64,000 bases of DNA from Russula earlei (GCA_025769875.1 JAGFNK010000201.1:23062-87061); one strand, 5' to 3'. Counted from the first letter of the stretch, positions 1-12,980 are shown. The notes: generated by a model not told the origin, from the sequence alone. Translations and numbers: made by a program.

Positions 1-808
1 CCTCCGCCCTCCGGAGGGTGCACGACGAATGAACCACCGCGGAAGCGCACCGGAAGCGTCACGACCACGGTGGCGACGCGAGAGTCGCCGGGGAGCGCTT
101 GTTCGTCCATGCTTGCGCCGGTCGGGACGATCTCCAGTTTGTCGCGCACGGCTTGGAGGTAATGCCCGCCAGATAGCGTCGGGAAGAGCGTGTTGCGCAC
201 CGCCTCGAGGATGGGGTGATTGGCAAGTTCGAGCGAGGTTGTGAGAGGAAGCTTCGGTCGATAGAAGAGGGACTCGCTTTTAGCGTCGTCTCTTACTCGT
301 GGATGCGGGTTACAAGCAGCGATCAGGACATCGAGAGCAGGAGGCGTGTCATAATCGACGTCGATCGGAAAATCAAGGGAGTGCGTGATTCCGCTCTGAT
401 AAGCGCTTCTCAGCTGAGGGAGGATCGCATCGCATTGATGCCCAGCGCACGTACCTTCGTTCGGAAGAATAATGTGAGGGTGGTGGCAGGATCCACTGGT
501 ATGCGCCCGGAGACAGCAAAGGGGTGTGCTTTAGCCGCGATGACGTTTCCGATGCTCGTTTGCAGAAGCGCATCGTTCGCATAGTCCGACACGGCGCGGT
601 GAAGAGGCGGCCGAGGCTGCCCACGGGGACTTGTTACGCGTTCTATCTCAAAATCCGCGCTCGCACTTGGAGTTTGGTGGAAGGATATAGGTGGCTCGTA
701 CAGCGGGCGCCCAACGATTGCAGGTGAGACAGCCGGAGAAGGTACCCTAGCCATAGCTGAGGGCCCAACCCCAGGGGCGAATGGTGGAGAAAGCATAGAG
801 GGGATCAT
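1..808 (-). CDS. Partial hypothetical protein, runs off the left edge
   Basis: The start codon at 808 opens a Pro-rich N-terminus of about 40 residues, then a region ending FFRTK. A short intron with donor GTACGT is inferred at about 454-414, because the upstream frame stops there and a new open frame continues to the window edge. The second exon reads SLDFPIDVDYDTPPALDVL, later a stretch with LEIVPTGASMDEQ and then VATVVVTLPVRFRGGSFVV. That last part resembles the strand-rich core of basidiomycete proteins related to 2OG-Fe(II) oxygenases, but no iron-binding His-Asp motif can be seen in the visible part. I do not assign a function. The C-terminus is missing because the gene is cut by the window. 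Confidence 0.6.
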
Positions 809-1882
809 TCTTGGGGATGAGATGGGGTGCGGGTTAGAAAAGGGCTACGAGATGAGGATGGGATATACCGGATGATTGAGCAGCACTTATCTGATCGCGC
901 GCTTAACGCTTCCCAAGTCTCACACTCTTGTAACGAACCGGTCTCGCGTATGTGCCAATGATGTGCGAGGGAATGTATGTGGCATCCCGATGAGCCGGCC
1001 GAAATCAAAAGCAACACGCCGAAACCTCATGTACTATCGCCGATTTTTTGGCTCATTTTGGCCACATGACATTACGGCCACATCACTAGGTGTGCTGGCG
1101 AGAACGTTATGATGGATGATAAGAAGTTGCTTCGCCCTCGTTAGATAGGTAGATCCACGGATCGAAGAAAACGTTTGGCGTTATCACTTGAGCTCGAAGG
1201 AATTTGGAGGTCGTTGGTATGCCAGGTTGGATGACAATGACTTTGTTACGATCAGTTACACTGGAGTACTAAAACCTGTATGGCAAGGTAGACGCGTGTT
1301 TCGCGTCACCTTGATTCGCACTGAGATATCGGATCCTGTCAAAAGATATGAACTCACTAATGCCGGTAAGGCCTGGAGTAAAACTCAAACCGAGAGAGTT
1401 TCGAAGGTGTCCTTCCCTGCCCTGCGGGGGTAATTGCCAGCGGTGTCATTACTAGGGTAACAATGATGACTCGGAGGTTTTGCAGCTTGAACGGGGGAAT
1501 ATTATGGTGTCATCTGCCTTCTCACATCGGAAATCGAGAAGAGAGGCTGGTTTTAAAACGCTCACGGTGGGTCCAACGGGAACGTGGCGTCAATAAACAA
1601 AAAATGGCAAACGTGGCCCGGGAACTCTCTTGTGAACCATCATTTGGTGGTAACTCACGCTTGCTTGCATCGTAACCAAGTGACTACAATCCCCAGGTGG
1701 TTCATGATGCGTGATCACATGAGTAATGGACAAGAATCCAGCAGGGACAAGTACGTTACTTTTGTGCGTAGAAGTAAGAGGTACGACCGGCCACACTCAA
1801 TACACTCGGCAGGCCGCACACTCTATTAAATGAAAAAAAATACGATATAAACACTTGTACAGCCCCGACGTCGACCCGAATA
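809..1882. other. Intergenic stretch without a supported gene
   Basis: The region between the edge gene (starts at 808, minus) and the 3' end of the GT90 gene holds only short open frames that start at arbitrary codons and match no family I recognise. The piece 1188-1433 is the longest neutral one and shows no domain. AT content rises near 1830-1860, just beyond the GT90 stop, as expected for its 3' untranslated region. Confidence 0.5.
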
Positions 1883-4115
1883 TCATAAAATAAAGTCCAT
1901 GCTCTCACGATTGTCCGCTGCTAGCCGAGCATATTCTAAGCACAGCCGAAAGACATACGCTAAGCGACGATCAAGCATTGATTAGATTAGCGACAGGCGA
2001 GGTAGAATAGATGTATGGCTCGGCTCACCCTCCATATCGACCCTGCGACCTATCGTATCCTTCCAGTTTTTTCCTGCACGCGCGATGCGCCGTAAGCGCT
2101 TATCTCCATCGAGGGGTACGCGCTGCCTTGGTGGAAGATGTTGCACGGTTGAGTTCACAACAGCAAGGGCTTCCATCGTACCCCCTGAAAAGAAGGCATG
2201 GATGTTGTATATCTCCGCATGCGACGTCGACAGTGGGATGTAGTGAAGCCTAGAATCGCATCCACTGTCAAGGGAAGTGATAAACATGCACCAAGAAACG
2301 CACCAGGGCTGTATCCAGTCTGAGAAAAATTCGTGATACACACTCGATTTAATGACGGCACTGTCAGATCCCAAGAATGCGAAAAATTTGCCCGAGTAAC
2401 TCATTCCGTCCAAATCGAGAATGTACTTATGTGCCCAGTAGTCACTCAGGACTACCGCGTCGTCAAACCGATGTTCCAGAATCTGTTGAGCTAAACCACC
2501 AGGATAATGGTCGTGATCAACAGAACTGACAAAGGCGACGTCCATGATCTCTCGATTCAGGGAGGCCATGGGTACGGAGGCATATACAAAGTTTGTGGAA
2601 CTCGGGGGATCAGCAAAGACAACCGTACGGGTTGTTTCTGAAGTGCTGCTCGCTAGTTTGACAAACCTGAGGATGTGTCAGATACTACCATTCGGAATGG
2701 AAATCGTGTTACCGGTGGCGCTGGTAGTATGGCGAGAAGCCGCGCGGCGAACTACCGCCGCCAGTGGTGGCGCCACGGAAAAAAATCCTGTCGTCCTTCT
2801 TCTCCCAGGGCGTCTCCATACTATCCAGCCGCTTGAGCTCCATGTTCACATCGTCCCATGCATAAGAGTAGCGCTTGGTTGTGCCATAGTAATAATGACT
2901 TGGAATTTTTATGTCGCCAAAGCCCAAACCCTTGGCGGGTGAGAGAATTGGAAAAGGAATGGGAACGGTTCGCCAGTCAGAGAAGAAATGACCTTGTAAT
3001 ACATGAGAAGACGGGTTGTCACAGAACGAGAACTTTCTGGCGGTGTCCGTGGCGAAAACAAAATCGGGTCCGGGAAACGACTCGGAAGGGTGTACGTAAT
3101 TGGTGGTGCCGTTGAAAGTGGCCGCCCTTTTGGAGCTCATGATTCGCCGGGCTGGAGCATCTGGGGGGCAGATGCGGCGATAAGACTCCCAGACACTGCC
3201 CTCCCCCCTCCAGTCTGGGATAGAAAGGGGGCCAACGGTGCTAGCTAAAGACCCATTAGTCAGCATACAGAGAGAGGGAGCACCTTCTTGAACACACGAA
3301 AGGATTCTTGGCGAGTGATATTCGGGTACTTGCGATCCTCCCACGGCACAAGAACGCGGCCTTCTGATCGAGCGTTGATAGCAAAGTCGAGATCGGGCAG
3401 CTGAGATGCCAGCAGGGAGGGAGTCAGAAACGTCGCAGAGATAGGGAAAAAGAAAAGGGACCATCTTTCGAAATTTCTCTATCATCTTTAGGAAACTTCG
3501 AGCGCGCATGCTGACGTCGTCCTTGTCCGTGCGCGACTTGACGTTGAAGGCCTCCGCCTCGCCACCTCGTATCCGCACCAAGTCGATAGAAGGAAGATGC
3601 TGAGCCGCCTGGCATCGGGGCGTGTCACGGGAGGCATTCAAACAAGAGTGACACGTAGCACGCACCTGGAGCGTTCTCATCCTGAACGCTGCACCTGTGA
3701 GTTCCCAGAAAGGCTCTAGATCGCTAACGAGGCCGTCGTACTCGTCGATCATTTTTACTTTGTTGGCCTGCGCGAAGCGCCACCACGCGTCGAAACCCTT
3801 GGGCGGGTTACGGCCGTACCGACGCCTGTATTCTGCGACGGCGGCGCGTAGTGAGCGGCTCTGGCGGGACAGCAAATTTCGGAAGCGACGCTCTGCATCG
3901 TCCATGAGGTGGGGTATCGGGTGGTCGAAAACACTCGCTGTGGGAAGAGAACGTGGGAGCTGCAACGTCATCGAACGATGCGTAGGGTCGTTATTTTCTG
4001 TTGAGATACGCCTGGCGAAGAAGCCGGCCTGGACAAAGACGAAAACGAGGGCGGTGAGGAAAAGAAAGGATTTACGTGGGCTCCATAGCGATTCAGCGAG
4101 ATGCTGCTGCGACAT
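1883..4115 (-). CDS. GT90 family (CAP10-like) glycosyltransferase
   Basis: This is a multi-exon gene with start ATG at 4115. A signal-anchor follows at about residues 17-34 (FLFLTALVFVFVQAGFF), as in Golgi type II membrane proteins. Next come the CAP10-family hallmark GFDAWWRFAQANKVKMIDEY, the stretch GRVLVPWEDRKYPNI, then DDRIFFRGATTGGGSSPRGF followed by YYQRHR, and near the C-terminus RRIARAGKNWKDTIGRRVDM. The last exon, reached through a GTGAGC donor after VDME, reads AYVFRLCLEYARLAADNRES and stops at 1883-1885. Family members transfer sugars; in Cryptococcus, Cap10 and the xylosyltransferase Cxt1 belong here. The donor and acceptor are not predictable from sequence. The family is certain and the exon joins approximate. 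Confidence 0.88.
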
Positions 4116-4488
4116 GGGGCGTTGAAGACAGGCTTGGGAAAGATGGAGAGGTGACTTGCCGGTTTCCCATCATTCATTCCCATCCGCTGTGGGGCGTGAA
4201 TCGATCGAATCCGTCTTTGCGAATTACATAAACATCCCAGCGTGAGGTGCGAGTTCCCACGTTTGTCGCGAGCCTTTAGACCGCTTTTAGCCGATTAAGC
4301 CACTTTGTGACTTATTTGAAATGTGTAAATGAAAATAGATTGGGCGAATGTGTCTATGGAATGGCAATTATGATGATGTATATATACACGGTACAGAGCC
4401 CCGAGATTATATGCGAGCCTTTTGTCATTCGACCCTATTATGAACCAAAACCGAATGGTACAACGTGCACGACAGGAAAGTTCTTCGA

Positions 4489-5798
4489 TTAGAAAGGAAG
4501 AGCGAACGGGAGCTTGTCAATCTTGACAAGGTAGTCGATCATGAGACCAGCCCAGGTGATCCAGCCCATACGGCCGTTGCGATCAAAGTTCACTGCAGGG
4601 GAGGACCTCAATAAATAGGTCAAATGGAATCACAAGAGATGACAACTCACAGCCGCAGCTCTCAGGGTCATCGAGGTCGACGGTGGCATATTGCCAGATG
4701 AGGTGAAGGGCCGTGCCACCGACGGTGACGTAGAAAAAGTAGGGAGTCTGTTGGTTGTGGATACCCGCGTAGGCAAGGGTGGCCACAAACAGAACGGCAC
4801 AGCTGAAGGTGAAGGGGCGGACAAAGTCGCCGAGCATGACAGCCGTCGACTTGACGCCAACCTTGACATCGTCCTTGCGATCTTGGCACGCGTAGATGGT
4901 GTCTGATACCCTGTCAGCTGTGTCTCTTTGGTCGAGGATAACAGAAACAAACCGTAGTGCATCGTCCAACCCCAAGTGCCAACCATGAGAAGGGTGAGTA
5001 ACTGCCAGTCGACCTCGTTGGTGACGGCAACCCAGGCGACGACAATACCGAAGTTCATGGCAATGCCGAGCCATGCCTGTGGCCAGTAGGTAACACGCTT
5101 CATGAGAGGGTAAATTATGAAGCTGCATATGTCAGGTCCGTTTAGTATCTGATCCGGATCGGGCACATCGAAATACATACAGCGGAAGAAGCTGAGCAAT
5201 GGCCGCCCAAAATGCAATGCCATGGTAGGGCAAGTAAAGAAGTACGCCAGCGACGTATTGGAGAATCAAATAGACAACTGCGGCAAAGACAGAGACGCGC
5301 CCACTGGCGAGAGGACGTCCCTTGGTACGCTCTAGAGCAATGTGAGGTGCGAACTGGGTGATGTAATAGGAAATAGACGTACCAACGCCGGCATCGAAGT
5401 TCCGGTCGAAAATGTCGTTGATGGTGCAGGCAGAGCCACGCACAAGGAATGCAGCAATCAAAAACTTGAACATTTCTGTCCAGAAGGTCTGCAAGTCCAA
5501 ACTCGTTTTGTACGCCGCCAAGGTGAGGCCCCATGCTGGTCATGACTGTGAGTCAAGCAGATTGAACAAATCACTTCCCGACTTACCGAAAGGCCAGAAC
5601 ATGAGGATAGTGCCAGTGGGCTACCTCAAGCATGAACCCACTGCGGACAAAGCCATAGATAACAACGTACCTTATGGAATCGAATGAGTTCCAAGTATGG
5701 GCGAACCTCAGGGGACACGAGGCCAAGAGGGAACGGAAGCTTCTCCTGGACAGGAGACGAGGAGTTGATGAGAGGAGCTTTTTCGGAGGTTCGAGACA
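4489..5798 (-). CDS. UbiA-type aromatic prenyltransferase, short secondary-metabolism form
   Basis: Joined exons give about 305 residues: MSRTSEKAPLINSS at the start, RPYLELIRFHKPTGTILMFW, the first Mg-diphosphate motif NDIFDRNFDAGV, ERTKGRPLASGR, the second motif YACQDRKDDVKVGVKSTA, and a C-terminus LPFALPF. UbiA enzymes are polytopic membrane proteins that join a prenyl diphosphate to an aromatic acid such as 4-hydroxybenzoate. Both Asp-rich motifs are intact, so activity is likely. The N-terminus shows no obvious mitochondrial presequence, which argues against the ubiquinone enzyme COQ2 and for a specialised role; this is inference. It is head to head with AFR1, about 1.4 kb away. At least six short introns interrupt it. 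The first motif's exon ends at GTACGT after GV. Confidence 0.9.
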
Positions 5799-7223
5799 TG
5801 GTTCAGTGGTCGAGAGGAAACGATGTGGAGCTCTAAAATACTGATCTAGAAGATGAGGTGAGAAGAGGAGCGGTGCTGGAGAAAGTTGTCGCTCCGCAGA
5901 CAGGGTTTATATCTCAGCAGGACCTCCTGTGCATACTGTTAAGGGCACCGTTTCATCATGTGTGACGGCGGAAGAATCGGTTCAGGCTGTAACCCTTGGC
6001 CGGGAGGGATGGACAGAGAGAAGGAATAAGCAGTCGGCAGACCGGAAATTCCGGTGTTCAAGTCGAAGCGCTGAGTCAACAGATCCTGATTGATAGGGCG
6101 TCAGAGATTGACGTCGCAACATGCAACCGGCGTCCGAGCGCGACGGAGTTGATATGGACACAGCGCTGTTAAGGAGTCCTGAGCATGAGGCGGCGCCACC
6201 AAGGAGCTGAAAAGAGGTTTGGAGACGATTGGCCTGTTTTCTGTACCAATGAGTGAGGCAAACTCGCATAGCGCCACTGCAAACGCTGCCGTGCAACTTG
6301 AGCTGATTCTAACGCTCGACAATTGTCACCCCACCGAGGATTGCAAGCCGACTGCTCGTTGACTTTGTCCTCCGATGCCCCGGAAAAAATAAAAATAAAC
6401 ATTTTTTCCTCAGCAATCTGGGAACGTCGCAACGTAACGGGACACGGTAATTCGTTCTCTCAGGTCAGAATGACCGCAGCCGCTCAATCAACGAACAGAG
6501 GTCTGCTGTGTTCTGAATGATATTCACAGAAGGCGACCTGCCCTTAGAGGAATAAAGGCGGAATGAGCGCATGTATCGGTCGCATATTCGGCAGAAAAGT
6601 CACCAGCTGTACCGTAAATGTCTCCAGCGAACAGCGGACGTCCGGGGTATTACCAAAGCATGCTCAAGTCGGCGGATCTACCGGCAGATTGATGGATATT
6701 CTAGACTTCTAGACAATTTCTAGGCTGTACGATTCCTGCGCTGCGTCGGTGAGCTCGAAATTTGGTGTTGACACATTATGGCTATTTCCAACCTTACATT
6801 TGTTTGTGGGAAGGCAATGGCGAGGATGAGAGGAGGTATGAGGTAAACTGCTTAGTCATGCGTCGGTGTCCCAAATAAGTGCAGTGCAACTGCCGCTGCC
6901 GTGATGGTCCATTCATATCAGCAATTATCAAGCCTCGCGCAGAAACTTGAGCAGATCAGCGCCAATTGCTTTGTCTTCTGCATCATGTCAGCTCTCACTG
7001 CCTCCCACACTCAGAGTGGGCTTAATGAAATCACTCGCTCCATGTTTGATCCTGGCATCGCCTGAATGGCGGTCCGACCCAGGACATGCCCGGTCTTTCC
7101 TGTCCGATTTGTGAGTAATGACGGATGTTCCCGGACTCTGCGAGCTGCACGGGGGTCAGTCTTTTAGATGGACAGCCTCGTGCTCATATCTAACCCTCTG
7201 ACCTGCATTCTCCCCTTCCACTC
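5799..7223. promoter_or_regulatory. Divergent intergenic region between the prenyltransferase and AFR1
   Basis: About 1.4 kb separates the two start codons and holds no convincing gene. Short open frames at 5982-6520 overlap on both strands and look random. Head-to-head layout with one shared control region is common in fungal biosynthetic clusters, so co-regulation is possible but not shown. Just before AFR1 the sequence around 7160-7223 aligns loosely with the leader regions of AFR2-AFR4, but the TATA-like and TTCGAA-type elements of those copies are missing or degenerate. Confidence 0.4.
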
Positions 7224-10200
7224 ATGTCTGCTTTACCCAAGACTCAAGTGTTGAACAGTTCAACGTTCAAGGCCCCGCCTTTGGGAGACAACTCCTTGAC
7301 TCTCCCCGATCTCTATGATTGGCAGTATCGAAACAGCCCAAATCACCCATTCTTTGTGTTCGAGGATGGCCCTGGGAAGATAAGGACCATCACCTGGGCT
7401 GAAGCCGCTCATGGCATCCATCGCGCTGCTCATATTATCTCATCGCGAATCTCTGCAGAAGACGTGGCAGCTGCTTTGGAAGGACGCCCCGTCGTAGTTG
7501 CCGCATTAGCGGCGACCGGTTTGTACACCATTCATCACTACCCTCCCGGCGTCCCATGCTCACGTCGTTGACCTCCAGACACTGTGACATACGTCACAAC
7601 CGAAGTCGGAATTTTGCGAGCCGGGCTCACCGTGTTTCCCGTATCGCCGAGAAACTCGCCAGAAGCGATCGCTCATCTGCTGAAAAAGACGGGGGCAAGT
7701 CACCTGCTCGTAGGTGGCGAGCCCAAGCTTCAGAAGCTTGCCGCCTCCTCCTTGAATTTATTGCGAGCGGAGGGTCACCCCGGGATACCCTTTTCGGATA
7801 TGCCCCATTATGAAGACGTCTATCCCGTCGATAGCTCGGATAGCACACTCAAGCACTATCCTGCAGTAAAGTTTGACCTTAATGCACAATCATTAATATT
7901 ACATTCCTCTGGTCAGCGCATCACGAGTCCTTACACAGTAGATATACGACTGACTCATCTGGGCATGAAGGGTCGACCGCGTTTCCAAAGCCCATAGTAT
8001 GGTCTCACAAGCAGCTTGTCAGTCTCTGTACAATTCCCTGTAAGTCGTGTTCGATGCTTGAGATGAACCTCGTCTTATGTTATCGGCTAGGGTGGGGAGA
8101 AATGGATCTGTGTGGACAAGTCATGTCTTGTCATGCAATGCCGGTCTTCCACGGAATGGGTCTCTTACAGATAGCTTTAGTGGTGAGTGCGCCTTACTAT
8201 GAGTGTGCCAATTCCAACAGTTTCCAGCCATCCGCTGGAGTGGCGATGGCAGTTTTCAAGCCAGCCTTCCCAGCCGTCCTTCCCAATCCTCAGAACGTAT
8301 TAGAAGGGATGATGGTGACGAGATGCTCTATTGGGGCAGCTGCCCCCACCTTCCTAGAAGTAAGTGGGCACTCCTCCGTTTGGTAGTAGCTGATTCAATA
8401 ATGCATATAGGCTTGGTCACGCAATCCCGCCGCCGTAGACTATCTCAAAACTACAAAAGCTGTGGTATGTTGCTAGGAACTTATGCTGAGGTATGAGACT
8501 GATGTCTTGAGAAGATGTGGGGTGGAGGACCACTACCCAAAGAAGTAGGGGATCACCTTACACGCGAAGGTGTCTCCATCCACTCCCAGTACGGATGGTA
8601 AGCAAGCGACTTAGTTCCGGTCTTGCCCCCGTCTCAACAAATCACCGTAGTTCCGAGTGTGGTGTTATGAACACGGTGCTCCCAAGTGGGTTCGCTTTTC
8701 GTTCAGTCATTCTGTAGTATATTTATGCTTTGAGACAAAAAGGTTATTCTCGTGGGGAGGATTGGGAGTACTTCACAGTATCTTCTCACTGCCGCCCCGC
8801 ATTTTTACCTCAAGATGATGGAACGTTCGAGTTGGTTCTCATCGTACGCGCATTTTACTTACATCTATACCTCTGCTGAGATATTTCAGGACCATGACCT
8901 TCACCATCCCGTTGTAACAAACACTCAGATTGACGGGAGGGACGCGTACGCCACCTCAGATCTTCTGGTACCTCATCCTACAAAGCCTGGTTTATGGAAG
9001 GTATACGGCCGAAAGGATGACCAAATCATGCTGTCAACGGGAGAAAAGACAAACCCAGGGCCTCTCGGTACAACTTCTAATCCTGTTCGCGGTTTTGTGT
9101 GTTCTGATATCGTTTTCAAGAGGGAATTCTTGCTCAGGATCCTCACATCTTGTCCGCTGTCATGTTTGGCAGGGGAAAGTTTCAGAATGGGGTGCTCATA
9201 GATCCAAAACCAGAATTCGCGTTTGACCCTACGGACGAGGCAAAACTTGAGAGTTTTCGTCAATTAATCTGGCAAGTATTCACGTTCCCATGTGCGCCAC
9301 CCGTTACTTAATTCGAAATCCAGGTCGACGGTGGAGCGGCTAAACACCTACGCACCACAGCATTCTCGCCTCTTCAAGGAGGTACATTCATCCTTCCCTA
9401 TTCATGACACCTTATTCTAATTAAGAGACTGTCTAGATGATAATCGTGGCGTCTCCATCTAAGCCGTTTGTGTATACAGCAAAGATGACGGCTCGCAGGC
9501 AAGCGATCCTCAAGGCTTATGACACCGAGATCAATGCTCTATATGACATGGTCGAGCAGACGTCGCAAGTTGATATCCCTTTGCCGGTAGAATGGACACC
9601 GTCGCAGTCGCTCGACTATGTGCGCCGTGTTGTCCATAAGGTCATGACGCAGAAAATTTCCGATGGCGTTGACATCTTCCAACACGGCTGTGATAGGTAC
9701 GAACACCAGATCTCTCCTGACTTCCCCCAGTAACGGCGTTGTTCAGCCTTCAGTCGACTTACATTCGGAACTCTGTTTTGCATGCGCTGCGGGAGACTAA
9801 GCCCGAGATTGCGAAGCTTGTATCTGCGTCTTTCGTTTATGAATACCCTACGATTGAGCGTATGGCCACATTCTTGAGCAAGGTGGTCACCAATCCACAG
9901 GCCATTCAGGGTGTCGATCTTCCAACACGCGGACGGCAATTGCAAGCAGTCGTCGACAGGTACACGGAGAACTTTCCTGCACGCCTCGCGCTCAATGGAT
10001 CTGCGCATCCCTTACCCTCTTGGAACATCTATCTGTTGACGGGGACGACAGGCGGACTCGGTTCGAACATGCTTGCGCAATTATTGAAAACACCGGACGT
10101 CATGCGCGTGTACGCGTTCAATCGGCGATCGAAGTCGGCAACTTCACATGCGCGTCAACTTTCTGCCTTCACACAGCGCGGGCTTGACACGCGTCTGTTG

Positions 10201-11562
10201 TCGTCTAAGAAGCTGGTGTATGTTGAAGGAGACCTGAGTGCGCGTAATTTTGATTTGGACGACAAGTTGTATGGAGAAGTAAGTAAAGTGGGTTTGACTG
10301 CCAATTTGCTCTCATACGATTTGTTTGCACAGATCCATAAATCAGTTACCCACATCATCCATAACGGTACGACAAAACCTCCTTTTACAGCCGATCATAC
10401 TGAGTACTCCGCAGCATGGAAGATTAATCTTAATCTATCATTAACATCTTTCGAAGATGGTATTTCCGGCGTGCGCGCTTTAGTGGACTTCGCAATCGCA
10501 TCGCCCCTCATTCGACCTCCTCACCTACTTTTTGTCTCTTCCATCTCCGTATTCATCAGTGCGTACTGCGCTATACGATTATGACCTTTTTACTGAATTC
10601 CTGATACAGATTTTGAGAACAAGGGTTCGGTTATAGAAGAAGTTCTGTCAAATCGAGAAGTTGCCATTGGCACTGGCTACTCTGAATCGAAGTGGGTAGC
10701 AGAGCGTATCCTTGACGCTGCAGCGGAACGCACCGCGCTGCGGCCAGTAGTCGTACGTCTGGGGCAAGTATGTGGCGATGGAAACGGCACCTGGAATGAG
10801 AAAGAATGGTTCCCGTCGCTTATAAAATCAGCCTTGACACTACGCTGTCTGCCAAGTCTTGATGGAGTGAGTGGGATTTTGACTACATTGATTATATGTT
10901 GCTGATTAGGCCCCAAGACTGTGGCATGGATCACTGCGCCGGATGCCGCCGCCGCAATCCTCGAGATGTCACGGATCAAACCCGTTCCTGATACTCACAC
11001 TCTTCATGTCGTCCACCCTCGTGGCGTACCCTTCAATAACCTTATCGCCTCCGTCGCGTCCTCGCTCGACGTCCCACTTGTTCCCTATCCTGAATGGCTC
11101 TCCAGTCTCTCCGAGGAGCACAAGGCCAAGTCCTATTCCGCCGAAAACCTGGAAAACGCACAAGCGGAGAACCCCGCATTGCGCTTGTTTAGCTTTTTCC
11201 AGTCTGTGCGCACAGGACCCGAATGGGAGCCGCTCGGGGTTGCGCGTTTGGATACCACGCGCGCCGTACGGGTATCGAGAACTTTGGCTAAGGACGCCAA
11301 GCCACTCGGCGAGGAGAACGTGGATAAATGGTTGAGCGCATGGCGCGCGAGTGGCTTCCTCCCCCCAGTATCGAACAAGGCGGTAAGGCGACTGGACAAG
11401 TCGATGGTCCAGGTGTCAAGGTCGGGGGTAGCGACAACCGAACCTGCCGGGCCTCTACCTGCGGACGTGCTAAAAGGCGCCGGCTTGATATTAATGGCCT
11501 CACAGTTTGGGTTCACGACGGTTGTTTTGGCGTCTCTCGGAATGATTTATTCTTGTTTCTAG
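7224..11562 (+). CDS. AFR1: NRPS-like adenylate-forming reductase (A-T-R)
   Basis: A large enzyme in about 15 or more exons. The adenylation domain starts with [18 protein letters not shown] and has the A3-like loop [15 protein letters not shown] (split by an intron), an A5-like YGCSECG, and [20 protein letters not shown] followed by [20 protein letters not shown]. The thiolation site is [11 protein letters not shown] (Ser carries phosphopantetheine), again at an exon junction (9699/9753 area). The reductase has the NADP loop [11 protein letters not shown] and the catalytic-type GYSESKW. Such enzymes activate a carboxylic acid as AMP ester, load it on the T domain and release it as an aldehyde with NADPH. 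The substrate cannot be read. Unlike AFR2-AFR4, the frame runs past the usual FLPP end by about 55 residues into a hydrophobic tail. It reads open throughout by eye. Confidence 0.88.
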
Positions 11563-11689
11563 ATACTCTAACATTATCCTGCATCTTCAATGTACTCCAT
11601 CCAATGACAGAATACTAGATTTCTTTAATTCTAAAGGACAGGTTCTCGAGCGATGATCGGGGCAGTGGCAGCTAGTAGGGCCTTTCTAA

Positions 11690-12090
11690 ATTACGCTTCC
11701 ACCAGCCGGCGTGCGGTCAGGCGAATCCAGAAGTATGGCCTCCGTTTCTTCCTTGGTTGGCATTTTTGGTGGCATGAGACTTTCGATGGGGAGATCCGCG
11801 ACAGCCACGCGGACATGCGGTAGCAGTGGCAGTGGATCTGCCAGGCTAGAATTGGAGCTATCGTCGGTGCATCTTGTTTCGAGTTCGCTTGTCTCATCTC
11901 GGCGCTACGGCGCTTGCATTGATGAATGCCCTGCGACCGTCATCTGATGCCGATGGATGGCGGGATGGTAGAGTGTATGATGGCGCGCCTGCGCTGCGCT
12001 GCGTTTGAGGTTCAAGTATGACGATTGGAAGGCCAGATTCTGCTAGCAGGTGCGCGTGCACCTCGTTACTTTGTTGCAGCCACGATAAGC
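11690..12090 (-). pseudogene. Decayed 3' end of ISY1 behind AFR1
   Basis: Minus-strand translation around 11700-11780 gives PPKMPTKEETEAILLDS and then diverges; the intact ISY1 gene at 23005-24215 ends PPKMPTKEEMEGVLLDLRKR. Further blocks up to about 12085, such as CATCTGATGCCG and GATGGCGGGATGG, also align with the ISY1 3' half in the same order. Reading frames are broken and the 5' half is absent. It is best explained as the tail of ISY1 carried along when the AFR unit was duplicated. Confidence 0.75.
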
Positions 12091-12975
12091 TGTCTGTTGC
12101 TCAGAGGAGGAACCATCTAAACGCGTTGGCTATATTTGGCCAAAAACAATTCGTTTTAGACAAAAAAAGAAAGGTTTATATCAATGATTCAAGAGCGCAT
12201 GAGGACTGCGCAAGAGGCGATGAAGGACGACCATCCTTATACAGGAACATGAAAGACAACCCACGTCATTTAGCAAGCCGTTCCAAGAGATGAAAGAGGC
12301 TGAAAAATCAGCAATATAAGTACCTTTTGATTTGAAACCCGGTCAGCGGTGTGGAACGCCTTTCTCGCGTATCCCGAGCCAGCGCTTATTTGACCCGTTT
12401 TACTTGACCCGTTTAACGACGCCGAACATCAACTTTTCTAGGGAATAACCACCCAAACTTATATTTATCCGATCGGATCGGAAAGATGACCATGGCCAAC
12501 TTCTGGCTAATCTATCTTCTCTTTCAGCTTATCCGCCTGTGCCATCTCGTATGCGATCATAGGAGCTCCTACAAGCTGACACAGGTCAAAAAGACTTATG
12601 CGGGATTGCCGATGGACTTGCTCGCTTTGAATCGCTGATGAACATGAAGGGGTTCGGATCATCGAGAGAACGTCTGTCTCGATAACGCGTGGTGCCCGGT
12701 CTTCCTCTCAGGGCTGGCAATTCGTCCCTACAACCCTAGGGCTAGCGGCACTACGCACTGCGTCGACCAATGGTGTTACCTGATTTCGTAGCCATTTTGG
12801 AACCACCACCATCAGATTACGCCACAAATCCGATTGTTCATCGAAACATCACGGATAACCCTTTTGCCATGTTTGCAACACAACATGATCTCCACCAAGA
12901 AGAGCTCGGTGTATGTTAATGCGAAATTTCAATTGTTCGAATGAAGGGTTCCGTCCGACGTACAGGGCCAGCATG
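12091..12975. other. Intergenic spacer between ISY1 relic and AFR2
   Basis: No gene is supported here. A block near 12660-12730, with GTCTTCCTCT and later TCCCTAC, has a diverged counterpart near 18230-18290 in front of AFR3. The upstream spacer was therefore part of the duplicated unit as well. Confidence 0.45.
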
Positions 12976-12980
12976 GTATG

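Noticed and set aside
1590..1829. Overlapping open frames on both strands near 1.6-1.8 kb
   Set aside because: Neither shows a domain, splice signals or codon pattern of a gene; they overlap each other and precede the GT90 3' end.
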